From: Mycoplasmatota bacterium
Lineage (GTDB): Bacteria > Bacillota_I > Bacilli_A > Izemoplasmatales > Hujiaoplasmataceae
Reading direction: 5' to 3'
Assembly (NCBI GenBank): GCA_016342455.1
Contig: JAEIOE010000015.1
Span: 1 to 44,200 of the forward strand
Length of the DNA: 44,200 bases
The notes under the pieces are model-generated. The model was not told the origin of the DNA, made no database searches, and saw only the letters and a program-made list of their open reading frames with translations. Shown here in pieces: positions 15,913 through 23,644 of this stretch; within the stretch, counting starts at the first letter, position 1, and the number at the start of each line of letters is the position of its first letter. The position numbers and the translations under genes are program-made.

Positions 15913-17034
15913 ATGAAGAAGAAACAAATTTCAGATGAATCTTTAAATCGTATAATTAAATATTTGGCTATAACACTGTTGTTTTTCGGGGTAATTTTTC
16001 TTGCAATGCAATTTTCTGATTTTTGGAATTGGATATTAGCCGCAATTAAGACAGTAGCCGTACCGGTTTTACTAGCTTATTTTACTTCGTTGATTGTATT
16101 CCCTGTAATCAAGTATCTTGAGAAAAAGGGAGTAGGACCAAGAGGTTTTTCTTTAGCGATTGTGTTTGTGTTAACAGTTTCAATTATCTTTGCTGGGTTT
16201 TATTACTTAATTCCAAGGATAGTTGAGGAAATAACAAACTTCTTTAATCGCGATGTACAAACAATTATTACCTATTTACAAACGGGATTAAGAGATGATT
16301 TTATATTTGGTACTGATATTTATGATCAAGTATATACCTATGTTACTGAAACAGATATTATTAGTTCTACCCTTGATAGTATGATTCCAAATCTTATCAA
16401 TACCTTAACAGATTCATTGATTCCATTACTATCAAGTGTTATCTTATTACCTATTTTATTAATTTACTATTTATTGGATTATGAAGTAATATCTGAGAAA
16501 ATACGTTCTGTAGTTCCTCAAAAGAATGCAAAGAACGTGGCGGAATTAGGTTCAAGGCTTAATAATACGATAGGTGCATATCTTAGAGGTCAAGTATTCT
16601 TGATGGTCGTCTTGGGGATTGTAGCTACCATTGTGTATCGACTCATTGGACTTAAGTACTATCTTGTATTTGGTGTTTTGGTTGGTATTACAAACGTTAT
16701 TCCATATTTTGGACAAATTATCGCAGCCGTTCCACCGATTATATATACATTTATTGCGACAACAGGCCCAGGACCTATTACGGTTTTGGCAGTGAACTTA
16801 ACACTTCAATTTATTGAAGGTAATATTTTCCAACCATTGATTATTGGACATCAATTATCAATGCATCCTATTGTCATTATTATATCGATTTTATTCTTTG
16901 GTTCCCTATTTGGCTTTGTAGGTATTATATTTGCATCTCCTTTAGCTGCTTCTTTAAGAGTAATATATAATTTTTATCGTGAAAAGAAACAAGAGAAGAA
17001 ATTAAATACAAAAGCTGAGGCGAACACCTCATGA
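15913..17034 (+). CDS. AI-2E/PerM family membrane transporter
   Basis: A 373-aa multi-spanning membrane protein of the AI-2E transporter (PerM/YubA) family. Typical features are an N-terminal pair of helices with VPVLLAYFTSLIVFPVIKYL, a soluble central loop (about 110-160), then GLKYYLVFGVLVGITNVIPYFG and the C-terminal block GNIFQPLIIGHQLSMHP and FASPLAASLRV. Substrates differ between members (autoinducer-2, Na+/H+ exchange, or unknown) and the sequence does not decide among them. The C-terminus is basic and cytoplasmic. The stop overlaps the next start as ATGA, so the following small membrane protein is co-translated. Confidence 0.88.
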   Translation: MKKKQISDESLNRIIKYLAITLLFFGVIFLAMQFSDFWNWILAAIKTVAVPVLLAYFTSLIVFPVIKYLEKKGVGPRGFSLAIVFVLTVSIIFAGFYYLIPRIVEEITNFFNRDVQTIITYLQTGLRDDFIFGTDIYDQVYTYVTETDIISSTLDSMIPNLINTLTDSLIPLLSSVILLPILLIYYLLDYEVISEKIRSVVPQKNAKNVAELGSRLNNTIGAYLRGQVFLMVVLGIVATIVYRLIGLKYYLVFGVLVGITNVIPYFGQIIAAVPPIIYTFIATTGPGPITVLAVNLTLQFIEGNIFQPLIIGHQLSMHPIVIIISILFFGSLFGFVGIIFASPLAASLRVIYNFYREKKQEKKLNTKAEANTS

Positions 17035-17471
17035 TAAAAAAGAATAGACCAAAAATATCGACCCAGTTTGAGATAAACGCGATTGTGTTTTACGCAAACA
17101 TGATTCTATTATTACCTTTGATATTAGTAGTTACCTACTTATTTGAAATAGATAAATTCCTAAACATCAATGAGTTTATGTTTTGGATATTAATCTTCAA
17201 CTTTGTATCCTTAGTAACAGGTACTATCGTTTTAGCACTTAACCGAGATAGGTTGAGAAGAAAAGTAAAAGTAACTTATAGAAATGAGTTCTTTTATTTA
17301 GTTTTCCTCTTTGTCTTTGGTTTGTTAGGATTTGTAGTACTATATGATTTTATGGGTGGAGATCGTGCTTATATCGCTAATATATTAGTGGTTTTATTCG
17401 CTGGATTATTATATTTAGCCATTCTTTTAGGCCGTAAGTATTTTAATTTATATTATATAAATAAAAGATAA
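17031..17471 (+). CDS. Small four-helix membrane protein of unknown function
   Basis: I do not recognise a family. The 146-aa protein has four predicted membrane helices in two hairpins: about 18-40, 49-69, 86-105 and 114-133. A basic loop (DRDRLRRKVK type) lies between helices 2 and 3 and a basic tail at the end, consistent with both termini in the cytoplasm. It overlaps the AI-2E-type gene by four bases (ATGA) and is followed by a terminator hairpin 3 bases after its stop, so the two genes form one transcription unit. It may be a partner of the transporter, but only position supports that. Confidence 0.7.
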   Translation: MIKKNRPKISTQFEINAIVFYANMILLLPLILVVTYLFEIDKFLNINEFMFWILIFNFVSLVTGTIVLALNRDRLRRKVKVTYRNEFFYLVFLFVFGLLGFVVLYDFMGGDRAYIANILVVLFAGLLYLAILLGRKYFNLYYINKR

Positions 17472-17473
17472 TT

Positions 17474-17497
17474 GGCTGCGTATGCGGCCTATTTTTT
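17474..17497 (+). terminator. Terminator hairpin directly before the tcdA ribosome site
   Basis: GGCTGC-GTAT-GCGGCC (17474-17489) is a 6-bp stem with one G-T pair, followed by TATTTTTT. It starts 3 bases after the upstream stop. The T-run touches the AGGAGGG ribosome site (from 17498) of tcdA. Confidence 0.75.
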
Positions 17498-17510
17498 AGG
17501 AGGGAACTTT

Positions 17511-18191
17511 ATGCGTTTTGATCGATTTGAAAGAATAATTGGAACAGAAAAAATTGAATCCCTAAAACATAAAAGAGTTGCGATATTTGGTCTTGGGGGA
17601 GTCGGTAGTTACGCCTTAGAGGCGATAGCTAGGTCTGGTGTAGGCAAGGTGATTATCTGTGACTATGATTTGGTTGATGTTACGAATATCAACCGACAAT
17701 TAATTGCAAAAGAATCTACCATTGGTATGTTAAAAACAGAAGTTGCAGAAGCTTCTTTGAAGGATATCAATCCAAATATTGAAGTGTTAGCATTTCCGAT
17801 AAAAGCAGATAAACAATTAATTTTAGATATTCTAGCAATGAATCCTGATTTTATTATTGATGCGATTGATGATGTTCAAGCAAAAACTGATTTGATAGAA
17901 GCTGCGATTAAACTAGATATACCAATTATTGCATCTATGGGCTTTGCGAACAAACTGCATCCTGAGTTGATTCAAATATCAACTTTAGATAAAACACAAG
18001 TTTGTCCTTTAGCGAAAAAGATGCGTAAAATAATAAAAGAAAAAAATATCACTTTGAATTTTCCAGTTGTTTTTTCAATGGAAGTTCCTAAAGTGAGAAG
18101 CAATGAAATCTTAGGCTCAGCTGCCTATGTACCATCGGTCGCTGGACTGATGCTTGCTTCCTATGTCATTAATAATCTGATTGGAGAATAA
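17511..18191 (+). CDS. tcdA: tRNA threonylcarbamoyladenosine dehydratase (TcdA/YrvM-like, ThiF superfamily)
   Basis: TcdA adenylates and cyclises t6A37 of tRNA to ct6A. The 226-aa protein is an E1/ThiF-type fold with the nucleotide loop GLGGVGS (27-33), D51 ending a strand (CDYDLVDVTNINRQ) and N-x-N-R-Q at 59-63. The N-terminal RFDRFERIIG is typical of the YgdL/YrvM branch. An ORF could start at a TTG at 17472, but that would place coding sequence through the terminator hairpin; ATG 17511 has AGGAGGG 7 bases upstream. It is somewhat shorter than Bacillus YrvM (about 250 aa). In Bacillus yrvM lies just after hisS-aspS, so its position supports the call. General ThiF/MoeB function is the alternative. 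Confidence 0.88.
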   Translation: MRFDRFERIIGTEKIESLKHKRVAIFGLGGVGSYALEAIARSGVGKVIICDYDLVDVTNINRQLIAKESTIGMLKTEVAEASLKDINPNIEVLAFPIKADKQLILDILAMNPDFIIDAIDDVQAKTDLIEAAIKLDIPIIASMGFANKLHPELIQISTLDKTQVCPLAKKMRKIIKEKNITLNFPVVFSMEVPKVRSNEILGSAAYVPSVAGLMLASYVINNLIGE

Positions 18192-18192
18192 T

Positions 18193-18684
18193 GTGAAAAA
18201 AATTACATTAGCAGGAGGCTGTTTCTGGGGATTAGAAGCTTACTTCCAAAGAGTTAACGGAGTAATTACCACTGTGGTAGGGTATATAGACGGACCGAGT
18301 GAAAATCCAAACTACGATGAAGTGTGTGATGGTTCAGGACACACTGAGGCTTTATATATGGAATATAATGAGTCAGTAATCGATTTAGAAAAGATCTTAA
18401 AGCATTTCTTTAGAATTATTGACCCTACTCAAATAAATCGTCAAGGAAATGATATTGGAATACAATATAGAAATGCAATCTATTATTATGATGAGGCTGA
18501 TAAATTTATAGCCCAAGCATATATCAATTCTATTAAAGGAAATTACAGCAAAGCAATTCAAACAAAAGTAATAAAAGCTAATATTTTTTATGAAGCAGAA
18601 GCATATCATCAAAAATATTTAGACAAAAACCCTGGTGGTTATTGTCATATTAATCTTAACTTGCTCAAGGAGGAAATAAAATGA
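18193..18684 (+). CDS. msrA: Peptide methionine-S-sulfoxide reductase MsrA
   Basis: MsrA reduces the S form of methionine sulfoxide in oxidised proteins. The 163-aa protein begins almost directly with the catalytic GGCFWG (C10), followed by the family segments HTEALYMEYN, FFRIIDPTQINRQGND and YHQKYL. A late Cys in GGYCHI can serve as the recycling cysteine. The start is GTG at 18193 with GGAG 6 bases upstream. An upstream in-frame TTG (18181) would lie before that site, inside tcdA. The stop overlaps the psuG start (ATGA). No msrB is fused or adjacent. The thioredoxin-like protein encoded further on could be its reductant, which is inference. Confidence 0.94.
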   Translation: MKKITLAGGCFWGLEAYFQRVNGVITTVVGYIDGPSENPNYDEVCDGSGHTEALYMEYNESVIDLEKILKHFFRIIDPTQINRQGNDIGIQYRNAIYYYDEADKFIAQAYINSIKGNYSKAIQTKVIKANIFYEAEAYHQKYLDKNPGGYCHINLNLLKEEIK

Positions 18685-19589
18685 TACGCATAAGAGAAGA
18701 TATATTAGAAGCAATCAAACAAAATAAACCAGTAGTAGCTTTAGAGTCTACTATTATCTCACATGGTATGCCATATCCTGAGAATGTTAGAAGCGCGAAT
18801 AGATGTCAAGAGATTATTCAAGAACAAGGAGTGTTAGCTGCGACGATTGCGATAATTGATGGAGATATCGTTGTCGGCCTTACCGAAGAAGAAATTGAAT
18901 ATATTGCTAATAAAAAAGTAGAAGTATTAAAAGTTAGTAGAAAAGACATCCCTGTGGCTGTGGCTAAGAAACAAAATGGAGCCTTAACGGTATCCGCTAC
19001 TAGTCTTATCTGTGATATGGTAGGGATTAAGTTCTTTGCAACAGGCGGAATCGGCGGAGTTCATAGAGGGGCAGAAGAAACTTTTGATATCTCTTGTGAT
19101 TTAGAAGAATTTACAAAATCGAAAGTAGCTGTTTTTTCAGCTGGGGCGAAAGCTATCTTAGACTTAGAAAAAACAATGGAATATATGGAAACAAAAGGTA
19201 TCTTAGTTTTAGGATATCAAACAAATGAATTACCTGCATTCTATTCTAGAGAATCAGGAATAGAATTAGAGTACAGATGCGATACACCAGAAGAAATAGC
19301 AAAAATCTTAAAAGTTAAATGGGATTTAGGAATAGATGGCGGAGTATTTATTGCTAATCCGATTCCTAAGGAGTTCTCTTATCCAAGTGCAGAAATCAAT
19401 AAAGCAATTGATGAAGCAATTGAAGAGATGAATAAACTAGGTATTAAGGGGAAGAAAACAACACCGTTCTTATTATCTAAGATCACAGAAATCACTAACA
19501 ATAAATCATTAGAAGTAAATAAAGAATTAGTATATAACAACTGCGATTTGGCAGCGAAAACTGCTAAAATTTTTTGGTTAGGAGCATAA
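18681..19589 (+). CDS. psuG: Pseudouridine-5'-phosphate glycosidase
   Basis: PsuG splits pseudouridine 5'-phosphate into uracil and ribose 5-phosphate, recycling pseudouridine from degraded tRNA and rRNA. The 302-aa protein has the family hallmarks [15 protein letters not shown] (E22), the [14 protein letters not shown] strand, [13 protein letters not shown] and [10 protein letters not shown], where K157 matches the Schiff-base lysine of the E. coli enzyme. AAGGAGG lies 8 bases upstream inside the msrA end. The usual partner kinase PsuK is not adjacent. The gene sits in a chain of salvage and repair genes, with a dCMP deaminase next. Confidence 0.95.
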   Translation: MIRIREDILEAIKQNKPVVALESTIISHGMPYPENVRSANRCQEIIQEQGVLAATIAIIDGDIVVGLTEEEIEYIANKKVEVLKVSRKDIPVAVAKKQNGALTVSATSLICDMVGIKFFATGGIGGVHRGAEETFDISCDLEEFTKSKVAVFSAGAKAILDLEKTMEYMETKGILVLGYQTNELPAFYSRESGIELEYRCDTPEEIAKILKVKWDLGIDGGVFIANPIPKEFSYPSAEINKAIDEAIEEMNKLGIKGKKTTPFLLSKITEITNNKSLEVNKELVYNNCDLAAKTAKIFWLGA

Positions 19590-19591
19590 AA

Positions 19592-20065
19592 ATGAAAAGA
19601 AATGGCTATATTAGCTGGGATGAATATTTTATGGGAGTTGCGAATATGTCAGGAATGCGTTCTAAAGACGAATCCTCTCAAGTAGGAGCTTGTATTGTTA
19701 ATAGTCGAAATCATATTGTTGGTATCGGGTATAACGGGTTTCCAAACGGTTGTAGTGATGATGATTTTCCTTGGGAAAAAGAAGGAAAATTTTTAGACAC
19801 GAAATATCCATACGTTGTTCATGCGGAGGCAAATGCCATTCTGAATGCTAGTTCTGATTTAAATAACACAAAAATATATGTTACTATGTTTCCTTGCAAT
19901 GAATGTGCAAAGTTAATTATTCAATCAGGAATAAAAGAAGTAGTTTTTCTTAGTGACAAACATCATGATACCGATATTTGTAGAGCATCAAGAAAACTAT
20001 TCCTTGCAGCGAAGATTGAAACAAGAAAACTAGAAGACTATCGAATAAGGATGGTAAGAGAATGA
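19592..20065 (+). CDS. Deoxycytidylate (dCMP) deaminase
   Basis: This enzyme converts dCMP to dUMP, supplying thymidylate synthesis. The 157-aa zinc deaminase has the HAE motif (H77-A-E79 in [10 protein letters not shown]) and PCNEC (101-105), so zinc is held by H77, C102 and C105 with E79 as proton shuttle. The long insert between them ([18 protein letters not shown]) is typical of dCMP deaminases (ComEB-like) rather than cytidine or tRNA-adenosine deaminases. The start is ATG 19592 with AGGAG 7 bases before; an in-frame TTG at 19574 lies ahead of that site within psuG. The stop overlaps the next start as ATGA. Confidence 0.92.
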   Translation: MKRNGYISWDEYFMGVANMSGMRSKDESSQVGACIVNSRNHIVGIGYNGFPNGCSDDDFPWEKEGKFLDTKYPYVVHAEANAILNASSDLNNTKIYVTMFPCNECAKLIIQSGIKEVVFLSDKHHDTDICRASRKLFLAAKIETRKLEDYRIRMVRE

Positions 20066-21114
20066 ATGAATTATTTAAACACTACAAAAATTATATACTG
20101 CTTTTAGTAATACCTTATCTTATGATAATGTTTATTTTAGTCTATCCGATAGACTTCAATCTGCAAAGTCCTGGGGGACTAACTGAAGTAGAAAATTTGA
20201 TTGAGGTAGACTATAATAATGATAAGTCAATTGAAGGCACCATCTCAACTACTTACATTATTTCTTTAAAGAGACCAACTTATTTCCAATTCATGCTTGG
20301 TACCTTTACTGATTATTCAACAATCTCTGTTTTGACTGGTTCGAATTTAACTTATACAAACGAGGAAATCGCTACAATAAGCTATTTGGACAAAGCCATA
20401 AGTGTAGATGCATCTGTTATCGTTGCCTATCAATTAGCTGCAGATTCTAATTCTGATATCGTAATAGACTATGTTGCAAAAACAATGGTTTATGGTAAAG
20501 CAGAATATTTGGATCACTATGAAGATATTGCCTTTGGAGATCAATTTGTTAAATTAATAGGTGATAACGATTATGAAGTTACAGAGATAGCTGAGATAGC
20601 TGCGAACACTGTTTTAGAAGAAAGTTATGATTGGGTATTTATCAATGAAGATGATGAGCAATATACTGTTAGCCTTTCTAAAGATGAAGAATATGGTTTG
20701 TTTGGTATTACCTTGAAAACCTATTATATTGTGGATAAAGAAACAACTTATCCAAGTTATACCGAAAGCAACTCAAACATTGGTGGACCATCAGGTGGCT
20801 TATTACAAACACTATCCATTTACAATATGTTAGTTACTGATGATTTAACTCACGGATTAAAAATTGCCGGTACAGGAACTATTACATATGATGGTACTGT
20901 TGGTTATATTGGTGGTGTAGAACAAAAGATTATTACTGCTTATCTTAATAAAGTAGATTTATTCTTTATGCCAAGTTTGGATGAGAACTATTACTATGAT
21001 AACTATCAAGAAGCATTAAGAGTATGTGAAGAATACGGAATTGAACCTGATGGATGGTTAATCCCTGTTGGTACCTTCGCAGAGGCTTTGGATTATTTGG
21101 AGGGCTTGAATTAA
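20062..21114 (+). CDS. Membrane-anchored Lon-like serine protease (YlbL/SepM-like)
   Basis: A 350-aa protein with one N-terminal membrane helix (about 11-29), an extracytoplasmic middle region and a C-terminal Lon-type protease domain. The active-site Ser is S244 in GGPSGGL and the Lys is K289 in IGGVEQK, with the family stretch [22 protein letters not shown] between them. Bacillota YlbL and streptococcal SepM have a PDZ domain between anchor and protease. Here residues 60-200 show no clear PDZ signature, only VIVAYQLA- and [11 protein letters not shown]-like strands. SepM cleaves a signal peptide outside the cell; the substrate here is unknown. It overlaps the deaminase gene by 4 bases, with a small membrane protein next. 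Confidence 0.85.
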   Translation: MNELFKHYKNYILLLVIPYLMIMFILVYPIDFNLQSPGGLTEVENLIEVDYNNDKSIEGTISTTYIISLKRPTYFQFMLGTFTDYSTISVLTGSNLTYTNEEIATISYLDKAISVDASVIVAYQLAADSNSDIVIDYVAKTMVYGKAEYLDHYEDIAFGDQFVKLIGDNDYEVTEIAEIAANTVLEESYDWVFINEDDEQYTVSLSKDEEYGLFGITLKTYYIVDKETTYPSYTESNSNIGGPSGGLLQTLSIYNMLVTDDLTHGLKIAGTGTITYDGTVGYIGGVEQKIITAYLNKVDLFFMPSLDENYYYDNYQEALRVCEEYGIEPDGWLIPVGTFAEALDYLEGLN

Positions 21115-21115
21115 T

Positions 21116-21481
21116 ATGAAAAAACTAGCTAGTTTTAAATCCCTTAGAGAAGATTTTAAAATAGAAGATATCCTCGATGCCTTCTTTGGAGCCTTATTAT
21201 TCGCAACGATTTTATTCTTGCCTGTCTATTTAATCGCTTTTGAAATGATTATTGTTTATATGTATCGTTTGACTTTATTAGTGGTATTGATTATAATTGC
21301 TTTGTTTGGTTACATAGCTTTGCTTCATTATTTTTGGAAAAAAAGCTTAACACTAAAGAATAAGGAAATAAAAACGGATATCAATAAGTTATTCCTAAAG
21401 AATACTTTAATCATTAATGCAGTGATTTTAGTTCTTGGATTAATCTTTATTTTTGTTCTGATTCCAGCATTATGGGTTTAG
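21116..21481 (+). CDS. Small three-helix membrane protein of unknown function
   Basis: I do not recognise a family. The 121-aa protein has a charged N-terminus (about 1-20), two adjacent membrane helices (about 24-46 and 50-72), a basic/polar loop rich in Lys (75-93) and a final hydrophobic helix (95-119). GGAGGG lies 11 bases upstream, inside the end of the Lon-like protease gene, and the two are one base apart. lspA follows 8 bases later. Its position between two envelope-protein genes suggests a membrane role, nothing more. Confidence 0.7.
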   Translation: MKKLASFKSLREDFKIEDILDAFFGALLFATILFLPVYLIAFEMIIVYMYRLTLLVVLIIIALFGYIALLHYFWKKSLTLKNKEIKTDINKLFLKNTLIINAVILVLGLIFIFVLIPALWV

Positions 21482-21489
21482 GTGAATAG

Positions 21490-21984
21490 ATGAAAAAATG
21501 GATAGCGATAATTTTAGCCTTACTAGGCATAGATCAACTAACTAAATATTTAGTAGTAGCGAACTTCAGTTATGAAGGAGATACAGTCGCTGTAATTAGA
21601 AATTTCTTCCATATAACTTATGTAAGAAATTCAGGAGCTGTCTTTGGTATGTTTCAAGGATTAGCAGAAACTTATGTGATATTCCTAGTTTTTGTAGGAA
21701 TAGCACTTATCGTCTTTGGTTTTATGTTTTATAAAACAAATTTCACTGACAAAAAATTGTTTTGGTATCATTTGGCTTTATCATTACTAATAGCGGGAGC
21801 TTTAGGTAATGCAGTAGACAGAGTATTTCAATTTGACCACAACGTAGTAGATATGATAGATTTTAGGGGTATTTGGAGTTATGTTTTCAATTTCGCTGAT
21901 ATGTGTTTAAACGTTGGAATTGCGATATTCTTGTTTGACCAATTTATATTAGAACCGAAAAGGAATAAAAAAATTGATGGATAA
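21490..21984 (+). CDS. lspA: Lipoprotein signal peptidase (signal peptidase II)
   Basis: LspA is the aspartyl protease that removes the signal peptide from diacylglyceryl-modified prolipoproteins in the membrane. The 164-aa protein has four membrane helices and the conserved segments DQLTKY (15-20), RNSGAVFGMF (46-55), GNAVDR (106-111, D110), VVDMIDF (119-125, D121) and FNFADMCLN (133-141, D137); the catalytic aspartates are among these. AGGTGA precedes the ATG. The stop overlaps the start of rluD by 8 bases, the conserved lspA-rluD pairing of Bacillota. The GLUG lipoprotein earlier in the window is a likely substrate. Confidence 0.96.
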   Translation: MKKWIAIILALLGIDQLTKYLVVANFSYEGDTVAVIRNFFHITYVRNSGAVFGMFQGLAETYVIFLVFVGIALIVFGFMFYKTNFTDKKLFWYHLALSLLIAGALGNAVDRVFQFDHNVVDMIDFRGIWSYVFNFADMCLNVGIAIFLFDQFILEPKRNKKIDG

Positions 21985-22882
21985 TTATTTAGAATACCTT
22001 GTAAAAGAAGAAGATAGTTTAGGAAGAATTGATAAGTTTATTAGTGAGATTGATAATGAATTATCAAGAACCTCAATTAAAAAACTAATTGATGAAGGAA
22101 AACTCTTAGTTAATGAATCAACGATTAAATCTAGTTATAAGGTTAAAATCGGAGATTTTATTGAAATAACCGAAATTGATTTCTCTGAAAAAGAAATCGT
22201 AGCGACTAAAATGGATTTAGATATTATCTATGAAGATGATGACGTATTGGTTGTAAATAAAAAAAGTGGCTTAGTAGTTCACCCTGCGCCAGGACATTAC
22301 CAAGATACTTTAGTAAATGGACTTATGTACCATATTACTTCTTTATCTAGTTTGAATGGTGATACAAGACCTGGAATCGTGCATCGAATCGACAAAGATA
22401 CCAGCGGATTGTTAATGGTAGCTAAAAATAATAGAGCCCATATGATTCTTGCAGAAGAGTTAAAGAAGAAGAAAACAAAACGAGAATATATTGCGCTTGT
22501 AGAAGGTGTTATTAAAAACAAACGCGGTAAAATTAATGCTCCTATTGGGAGATATAAAAACAATCGTTTGAAAATGGATGTAGCGTCTTCAGGGAAGCCT
22601 GCAGTTACTCATTTTGAAGTGTTAGAAAGCTTTGAAACATGTTCTTTAATTAAATGTGTCTTAGAAACAGGAAGAACACATCAAATCAGAGTACATATGG
22701 CATATATTAAACATCCTGTAGTTGGAGATTTTATTTATGGCTCATCAGATATATCTGAATTTGGACAATATTTACATGCGAAAACCTTAGGATTTACGCA
22801 TCCAACAACGAGGGAATTCATGCAGTTTGATTCAGAATTACCAAAAGAATTTCAAGATTTACTAAATAGTTTAAGGAAGTAA
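21977..22882 (+). CDS. rluD: 23S rRNA/tRNA pseudouridine synthase, RluA/RluD family
   Basis: It isomerises specific uridines to pseudouridine, in the RluD case in helix 69 of 23S rRNA. The 301-aa protein begins with an S4 RNA-binding domain (GRIDKFISE ... IDEGKLLVN). The catalytic domain follows with the signature HRIDKDTSGLLM, in which D139 is the catalytic Asp, and GRTHQIRVHM. I use ATG 21977; a TTG one codon upstream is also possible, as AAAAGGA (21958-21964) is 12 and 9 bases away respectively. RluA, RluC and RluD cannot be told apart firmly here, but the lspA-linked copy in Bacillota (YlyB) is of the RluD type. The stop codon lies within the terminator stem. Confidence 0.9.
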   Translation: MDNYLEYLVKEEDSLGRIDKFISEIDNELSRTSIKKLIDEGKLLVNESTIKSSYKVKIGDFIEITEIDFSEKEIVATKMDLDIIYEDDDVLVVNKKSGLVVHPAPGHYQDTLVNGLMYHITSLSSLNGDTRPGIVHRIDKDTSGLLMVAKNNRAHMILAEELKKKKTKREYIALVEGVIKNKRGKINAPIGRYKNNRLKMDVASSGKPAVTHFEVLESFETCSLIKCVLETGRTHQIRVHMAYIKHPVVGDFIYGSSDISEFGQYLHAKTLGFTHPTTREFMQFDSELPKEFQDLLNSLRK

Positions 22883-22906
22883 TCTCTTATGAGATTGCTT
22901 TTTTTT
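22877..22906 (+). terminator. Rho-independent terminator after rluD
   Basis: AAGTAATCTC-TTAT-GAGATTGCTT gives a 10-bp stem (one G-T pair) that includes the rluD stop codon, followed by a run of T. It ends the long msrA-to-rluD unit. Confidence 0.88.
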
Positions 22907-22936
22907 AAGCTAAAACAGCAGAAAAGTCATAAGCTA

Positions 22937-22965
22937 TTGACAAGTTTAGATGTGAATGCTATAAT
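22937..22965 (+). promoter_or_regulatory. Consensus promoter of the tetR-ABC exporter operon
   Basis: TTGACA (22937-22942), a 17-base spacer and TATAAT (22960-22965), with a TG extension (TGCTATAAT). This is the best sigma-A promoter in the window, as expected for a strong promoter held off by a repressor. Confidence 0.92.
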
Positions 22966-22972
22966 TCAATTA

Positions 22973-22986
22973 TGACAACCGTGTCA
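22973..22986 (+). promoter_or_regulatory. Operator-like palindrome at the transcription start
   Basis: TGACA-ACCG-TGTCA is a 5-4-5 inverted repeat starting 7 bases after the -10 box, covering the expected +1. Its place between a consensus promoter and a TetR-family gene suggests autorepression. The repeat is short for a TetR operator, so the true site may be longer or imperfect. Confidence 0.5.
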
Positions 22987-23019
22987 CATCATTAAATATT
23001 TCTAGATGGAGGTGATAGT

Positions 23020-23643
23020 ATTCCTAAAAAAACATTTATAAACTTAGACAAGGAAAAACAGAATCGCATTATTGAATGTGCATTTGATGAATTTGCGACT
23101 ACAGATTTCTCACACGCCAAATTATCAAATATTATTAAAAACGCCAAAATACCTAGAGGTAGTCTATATCAGTATTTTGAAGACAAGACTGACTTATACT
23201 TATATCTTATTGATTTAACTGCAAAAGAGAAAATGGAGTATATGAAAGACGATTTTAATAATCCGATGGATTTACCATTTCTTGATTTATTTAAAAAGAT
23301 GTATATCTCAGGAATTCAGTTTGCCGCAAACAATCCAAAAATGGTTTCTATGTTTAGTCATCTTTTAGCTAATAAAGGTGAGATATTTGATAAAGTTATG
23401 AAAAATAACTTCGATGTAGCGCTTGATATATATTGTAAAATGATTGATAGAGACAAATCACTTGGCAGAATAAGAAAATCGATAGATACAAAGGTATTAG
23501 CTCAATTGGTTATTGATATGACTATTAATGTTTCAGTGAATGAAATGAGCGATAGCAAGGAATCATTTGATTTTGATAAGATGTATCAAAAAATAGAGCA
23601 AATAGTTAATATAATTGAACATGGTGTAACGGAGGAAAAATAA
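23020..23643 (+). CDS. TetR-family transcriptional regulator with an apparent ATT start
   Basis: This is a repressor for the ABC exporter genes that follow. Standard start codons would give only a 136-aa fragment from ATG 23233, without the DNA-binding domain. The frame stays open upstream and encodes a textbook TetR N-terminus: PKKTFINLDKEKQNRIIE, then the helix-turn-helix with KLSNIIKNAKIPRGSLYQYF. No ATG, GTG or TTG exists between the upstream in-frame TAA (22993) and that region. ATT at 23020 is 7 bases after GGAGG of a perfect GGAGGTGAT (23008-23016). I therefore place the start there, giving 207 aa. AUU starts are rare and sensitive to IF3, so low expression is likely. The C-terminal ligand domain is not assignable. 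It ends just before the ATPase gene. Confidence 0.85.
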   Translation: MPKKTFINLDKEKQNRIIECAFDEFATTDFSHAKLSNIIKNAKIPRGSLYQYFEDKTDLYLYLIDLTAKEKMEYMKDDFNNPMDLPFLDLFKKMYISGIQFAANNPKMVSMFSHLLANKGEIFDKVMKNNFDVALDIYCKMIDRDKSLGRIRKSIDTKVLAQLVIDMTINVSVNEMSDSKESFDFDKMYQKIEQIVNIIEHGVTEEK

Positions 23644-23644
23644 T

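Noticed and set aside
23006-23041. ATG at 23006 as the start of the tetR region
   Set aside because: It overlaps the Shine-Dalgarno and reads only 11 codons to a stop in a different frame from the TetR domain. It could be a tiny upstream peptide, but nothing supports that.
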